A DNA stretch of 45,817 nucleotides, taken from contig JAURVQ010000109.1 in assembly GCA_030655395.1 (NCBI GenBank), positions 1 to 45,817 on the forward strand. Direction: 5' to 3'. The notes below the pieces were generated by a model. That model saw only the letters and a program-made list of their open reading frames with translations, was not told the DNA's origin and searched no databases. The first letter of the stretch is position 1; every line of letters begins with the position of its first letter. This document shows, one piece after another, positions 43,243 to 45,817 of the stretch. Origin of the DNA: Gammaproteobacteria bacterium (lineage in GTDB: Bacteria; Pseudomonadota; Gammaproteobacteria; SURF-13). The position numbers and the translations under genes were made by a program.

Positions 43243-43869
43243 ATGAAGGAAATCCTGTATGACTGGAACGGCGCCAACGTCTGGCTGTTTCATTTCATTA
43301 ACGATATCCGTGGCGACACACTTGACCGCGTAATGACATTCGGCTCGCAGTTGGGCGCGCCTTTGAGTTTTTCCAATTATCTCGGGCTGATTGCATTGTT
43401 TGCGGTCGCGCACGTGGCCCACGTCACGCGCCGCCATGCCACGTTGGTGCATGAACAGACACTGCGTTGGCTCGCGCTGATCGCGGTGTTTGCCATCGCC
43501 TACGTCATCGACACCGTGATCGTGAGTATGCTCAAGTACTGGCTCGACTTCCCCCGCCCTCCGCTCGCGCTGGGTGCGGCGGCGGTGCACAGCATCGGCG
43601 CGCCGGAGTTTCATCACAGCCTGCCGAGCGGACATGCCTCGTTCGCCGCGCTGCTCGCAGCGAGTCTGTGGCCCGCACTCAACCGCTATGGGCGCATCGC
43701 GGCCATCCTGTATGTGCTATGGGTAGGTGTGTCGCGCGTCAGCCTTGGCGTACACTTCCCCGCCGACGTCTTGTTGTACAGCTTTACCTTGAGCCTCGCG
43801 GTCGTGCTGCCCATCCGCAGCTTCGTCTACTCCACTCTGGGCGTTGTACCGTCACGGCCTGCTGTATAA
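43243..43869 (+). CDS. PAP2-family membrane phosphatase
   Basis: A 208-residue membrane protein with about five hydrophobic segments and the three acid phosphatase motifs: [16 protein letters not shown] and [13 protein letters not shown]. It would act on a lipid phosphate such as phosphatidic acid or undecaprenyl pyrophosphate on the outer face of the inner membrane. The open frame begins 21 codons earlier inside the preceding gene, but ATG at 43243 with AGG upstream fits the first helix. It lies 11 nt before the rsxB-like gene. Confidence 0.88.
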   Translation: MKEILYDWNGANVWLFHFINDIRGDTLDRVMTFGSQLGAPLSFSNYLGLIALFAVAHVAHVTRRHATLVHEQTLRWLALIAVFAIAYVIDTVIVSMLKYWLDFPRPPLALGAAAVHSIGAPEFHHSLPSGHASFAALLAASLWPALNRYGRIAAILYVLWVGVSRVSLGVHFPADVLLYSFTLSLAVVLPIRSFVYSTLGVVPSRPAV

Positions 43870-43880
43870 TAAAGCTGACC

Positions 43881-44546
43881 ATGCCCTGCGCTGCCATTAC
43901 CCTGACTGCGGAGGTCGAACGCGATCCGCTCACGGAAAAAATCGACGCACTGCTGCCGCAGACACAATGTCGCCAGTGCAGTTATGCAGGTTGCCGTCCC
44001 TATGCCGAGGCTATCGCCAAGGGCGAGGCGGACATCAACCAATGTCCTCCCGGGGGCGAGGCAACCATCGTCGCGCTCGCGGACTTGCTCAGGCGCAATC
44101 CGAAGACGCTCAATACCCAATATGGTGTGAGCAAGCCGAAGATGCTCGCTGTGATTGATGAGCAACTCTGCATCGGCTGCACCTTGTGTATACAGGCCTG
44201 TCCAGTGGACGCCATCCTCGGAGCCGCGAAACAGATGCACACGGTAATCGCCGATGAATGCACCGGCTGCGAACTGTGCCTGCCGCCCTGCCCCATAGAC
44301 TGTATTCACATGACGCCTCTGTTCAATTACATCGAGTGCGACACCTCTGCGGCAGTGCGCCCGAGCCCTATGCCGCGGGTACAGCATTATCGCTACAAAG
44401 ATGAAATCACGTCACACGAGCATGAAAAACAAAAGGCTGACATTGCGCGCCAGCGCCATAAATTCCGCCTTGCCCGCCTGGCGCGGGAACAAGCCGAGCG
44501 TGAAGCGCGCCACGCCGAAAAAAAGACAGCGCTCGCCAAGCAGTAG
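43881..44546 (+). CDS. RsxB/RnfB-like ferredoxin, soluble form without membrane anchor
   Basis: A 221-residue protein. It starts with a 4Fe-4S domain of RnfB type (CRQCSYAGC, then CPPGGE), followed by two [4Fe-4S] ferredoxin motifs, [12 protein letters not shown] and [12 protein letters not shown], and a long charged helix (about residues 165-221) rich in Arg, Glu and Ala. The N-terminal membrane helix of true RnfB/RsxB is missing, and no other rnf/rsx gene is in the window. It lies 107 nt before nth, a link that recalls rsxABCDGE-nth in E. coli. Such stand-alone forms may pass electrons to an unknown partner. Confidence 0.85.
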   Translation: MPCAAITLTAEVERDPLTEKIDALLPQTQCRQCSYAGCRPYAEAIAKGEADINQCPPGGEATIVALADLLRRNPKTLNTQYGVSKPKMLAVIDEQLCIGCTLCIQACPVDAILGAAKQMHTVIADECTGCELCLPPCPIDCIHMTPLFNYIECDTSAAVRPSPMPRVQHYRYKDEITSHEHEKQKADIARQRHKFRLARLAREQAEREARHAEKKTALAKQ

Positions 44547-44653
44547 GCGCTACGGGAAGAAAGGTGCATTGACGGAATTTGACTGTATTCGCAGCAGCGC
44601 CCACGCAATATAAAATAGCTTGCACAGCCGTCCACAAAGAAAACCGAATCGAA

Positions 44654-45304
44654 ATGAACCCGCAAAAACGCCGTGCGATCTTCACGCGTCTTCAGCGCGC
44701 CAACCCGACGCCCGCCACCGAGCTGAATTACAGCAGCCCATTTGAGCTGCTGATCGCCGTGATTCTGTCCGCACAGGCCACGGACAAGAGCGTTAATCGG
44801 GCCACCGCGCGGCTGTTTCAGGCCGCCAACACCCCGCAGGCCATACTCAAGCTGGGCGAAGACGGACTCAAGAACCATATCAAGACTATCGGACTCTATA
44901 ACAGCAAGGCACGCAATATCATCAAAACCTGTGCGTTGTTGATGGAAAGACACCACGGCCAGGTACCGCACGAACGCGCCGCGCTAGAGGCCCTGCCCGG
45001 CGTTGGCCGCAAGACTGCCAACGTCGTCCTCAACACCGCTTTCGGTGAACCTGTCATCGCCGTGGATACGCATATCTTTCGTGTCGCCAACCGCACCGGG
45101 CTTGCGCCGGGAAAAAATGTGGCCGAGGTGGAAAGGAAGCTGATGCGGCTTGTCCCCGCCGAGTTCAGGCAAGACGCACATCACTGGCTGATTCTGCACG
45201 GGCGTTACACCTGTGTTGCGCGCAAACCGCGCTGCGGTGCGTGCCTGATTTATGATTTATGTGAATATAAAAACAAGACTGAAAGCGAGGAAGAACAGGT
45301 ATGA
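44654..45304 (+). CDS. nth: Endonuclease III
   Basis: A 216-residue DNA glycosylase/AP lyase for oxidised pyrimidines. Seen: the helix-hairpin-helix LPGVGRKTANVV with the catalytic lysine, the catalytic aspartate in AVDTHIFRV and the C-terminal Fe-S motif with CVARKPRCGACLIYDLC (x6, x2, x5). The open frame starts 25 codons upstream, but ATG at 44654 gives the family N-terminus (MNPQKRRAIF). It overlaps the DUF1841 gene by 4 nt. Unlike the glycosylase at 10505-11155 it keeps the lysine. Confidence 0.95.
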   Translation: MNPQKRRAIFTRLQRANPTPATELNYSSPFELLIAVILSAQATDKSVNRATARLFQAANTPQAILKLGEDGLKNHIKTIGLYNSKARNIIKTCALLMERHHGQVPHERAALEALPGVGRKTANVVLNTAFGEPVIAVDTHIFRVANRTGLAPGKNVAEVERKLMRLVPAEFRQDAHHWLILHGRYTCVARKPRCGACLIYDLCEYKNKTESEEEQV

Positions 45305-45762
45305 TATTCGCCCAGGATCGACGCGAGATGCGGCGTATTTTCTTCAACGCGTGGATAAAATATCGCGCGCAACAACCACTGGAGGACATGGAACAGCAGA
45401 TTGCGGATGTCATCCTGCTGCATCCTGAATATCATGCCCTGCTCGCGGATGAAGAGGTCGCGCTCGACAGCGACTACACGCCCGAACAGGGAGAGTCAAA
45501 CCCTTTCCTGCACATGGGCCTGCACATCGCGATTCGTGAACAACTGACCACGCGACGCCCGCCAGAAATCAACGAACTCTATCAGCAGCTGTTGGAAAAA
45601 TTGCGTGATGCGCACGAAGCGGAACATCGCATGCTGGAATGTCTGGGAGAAGTGTTATGGCGCGCACAGCGCGATGCCGTCGAGCCGGATGTGGCGGAGT
45701 ATGTGATGTGCCTGCGCCGCGCTGCTGGGCTGAAGCCGCCTTGCTCAGGAATCACAAAGTAA
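45301..45762 (+). CDS. DUF1841 family protein
   Basis: A 153-residue cytoplasmic protein with the DUF1841 marks HPEYHALLADEE and NPFLHMGLHIAIREQ, then a helical part ending in EAEHRMLECLGEVLW. Its function is unknown; it often accompanies nth. The ATG overlaps the nth stop (ATGA). The last residues, about SGITK, are coded inside dispersed element copy 5. Confidence 0.87.
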   Translation: MIFAQDRREMRRIFFNAWIKYRAQQPLEDMEQQIADVILLHPEYHALLADEEVALDSDYTPEQGESNPFLHMGLHIAIREQLTTRRPPEINELYQQLLEKLRDAHEAEHRMLECLGEVLWRAQRDAVEPDVAEYVMCLRRAAGLKPPCSGITK

Positions 45763-45817
45763 GGCTGCACTTCCCGCCACGTCCCCGCCCCTTGTTTAGG
45801 GGGCGGGACAGGGTGGG
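45741..45817 (-). repeat. Dispersed 150-bp palindromic element, copy 5 (cut by window edge)
   Basis: The last 77 bases match one half of the element in the orientation of copies 1 and 3: end TTGCTCAGGAATCACAAAG, then CCCGCCACGTCCCCGCCCC, the GC-rich hairpin and GGGACAGGGTGGG. Here the outer end looks more like the inner-hairpin arm of other copies (CTCAGGA) than like TTACTCATAAG, which shows how alike these ends are. The rest lies beyond the window. Confidence 0.8.

Noticed and set aside
44579-44653. Longer N-terminus of Nth
   Set aside because: The extra 25 residues are unlike the family, which starts close to MNPQKRRAIF; no better ribosome-binding site supports the earlier ATG.
7670-45817. 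CRISPR array formed by the dispersed copies
   Set aside because: Copies are 6-20 kb apart, lie in both orientations, are about 150 bp long and have no spacers or cas genes.

Overview
The window is about 46 kb of GC-rich chromosomal DNA from a proteobacterium, most likely a gammaproteobacterium. The evidence is gene order: rpsF-rpsR-DUF2232-rplI-dnaB-alr-radA, mrp divergent from metG, rnr next to rlmB, and an rsxB-like gene next to nth. A flavocytochrome-c-type sulfide dehydrogenase subunit hints at sulfur metabolism, and an AddAB-type nuclease pair stands where RecBCD might be expected. The species cannot be fixed from sequence alone. No phage, transposase, CRISPR array, rRNA or origin was seen. 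No stretch longer than 300 bases lacks a gene or a described element.

Layout, left to right. 1-3103: the start of a nitrite reductase large subunit (minus strand) with a good sigma-54 promoter and an NtrC-like site, divergent from mobA-moeA (molybdenum cofactor). 3171-8900 (minus): a histone-H1-like basic protein, hemH, galU, a WbpM-type sugar dehydratase and a WecA-type transferase. 8963-10411 (minus): sulfide dehydrogenase flavoprotein and a 28-residue membrane peptide. 10505-16874 (minus): a compact run PHP/RNase AM, yciO, site-2 protease, trpS, scpA, scpB, rluB and an endonuclease III-like glycosylase. 17019-23805 (plus): fdxA, then addB-like and addA-like genes. 23848-25680 (minus): a four-gene cluster with a repetitive secreted protein, an ECF sigma factor, a membrane anti-sigma-like protein and a DUF3106 protein. 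25733-26923: a PlsC-like acyltransferase (minus) and a PilZ protein (plus). 27069-33137 (minus): the ribosomal protein / dnaB / alr / radA operon with a recognisable promoter and a possible S6:S18 leader. 33273-34900: a UPF0114 protein and a Na/Ca-type antiporter. 35050-38711 (minus): rlmB, a small lipoprotein and rnr, followed by tRNA-Leu(CAG) (plus), dcd and mrp (minus). 40883-45762 (plus): metG, a His-rich small membrane protein, a PAP2 phosphatase, a soluble RsxB-like ferredoxin, nth and DUF1841.

The most unusual content is not protein. A roughly 150-bp element occurs four times in full and once cut by the window edge (7670-7821, 20298-20442, 34922-35073, 40686-40838, 45741-45817). It has related inverted ends (TTACTCA...TGAGTAA), an inner hairpin whose arms covary between copies, and a C-rich/G-rich core hairpin. 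Copies supply the start codon of the addA-like gene and the last codons of rlmB and DUF1841. At least four other kinds of palindromic element are present: one read in frame inside metG, one carrying the addA-like stop codon, one filling the gap between PilZ and radA, one beside tRNA-Leu, plus a double hairpin behind rnr. The genome therefore seems rich in small palindromic elements that reshape gene ends.
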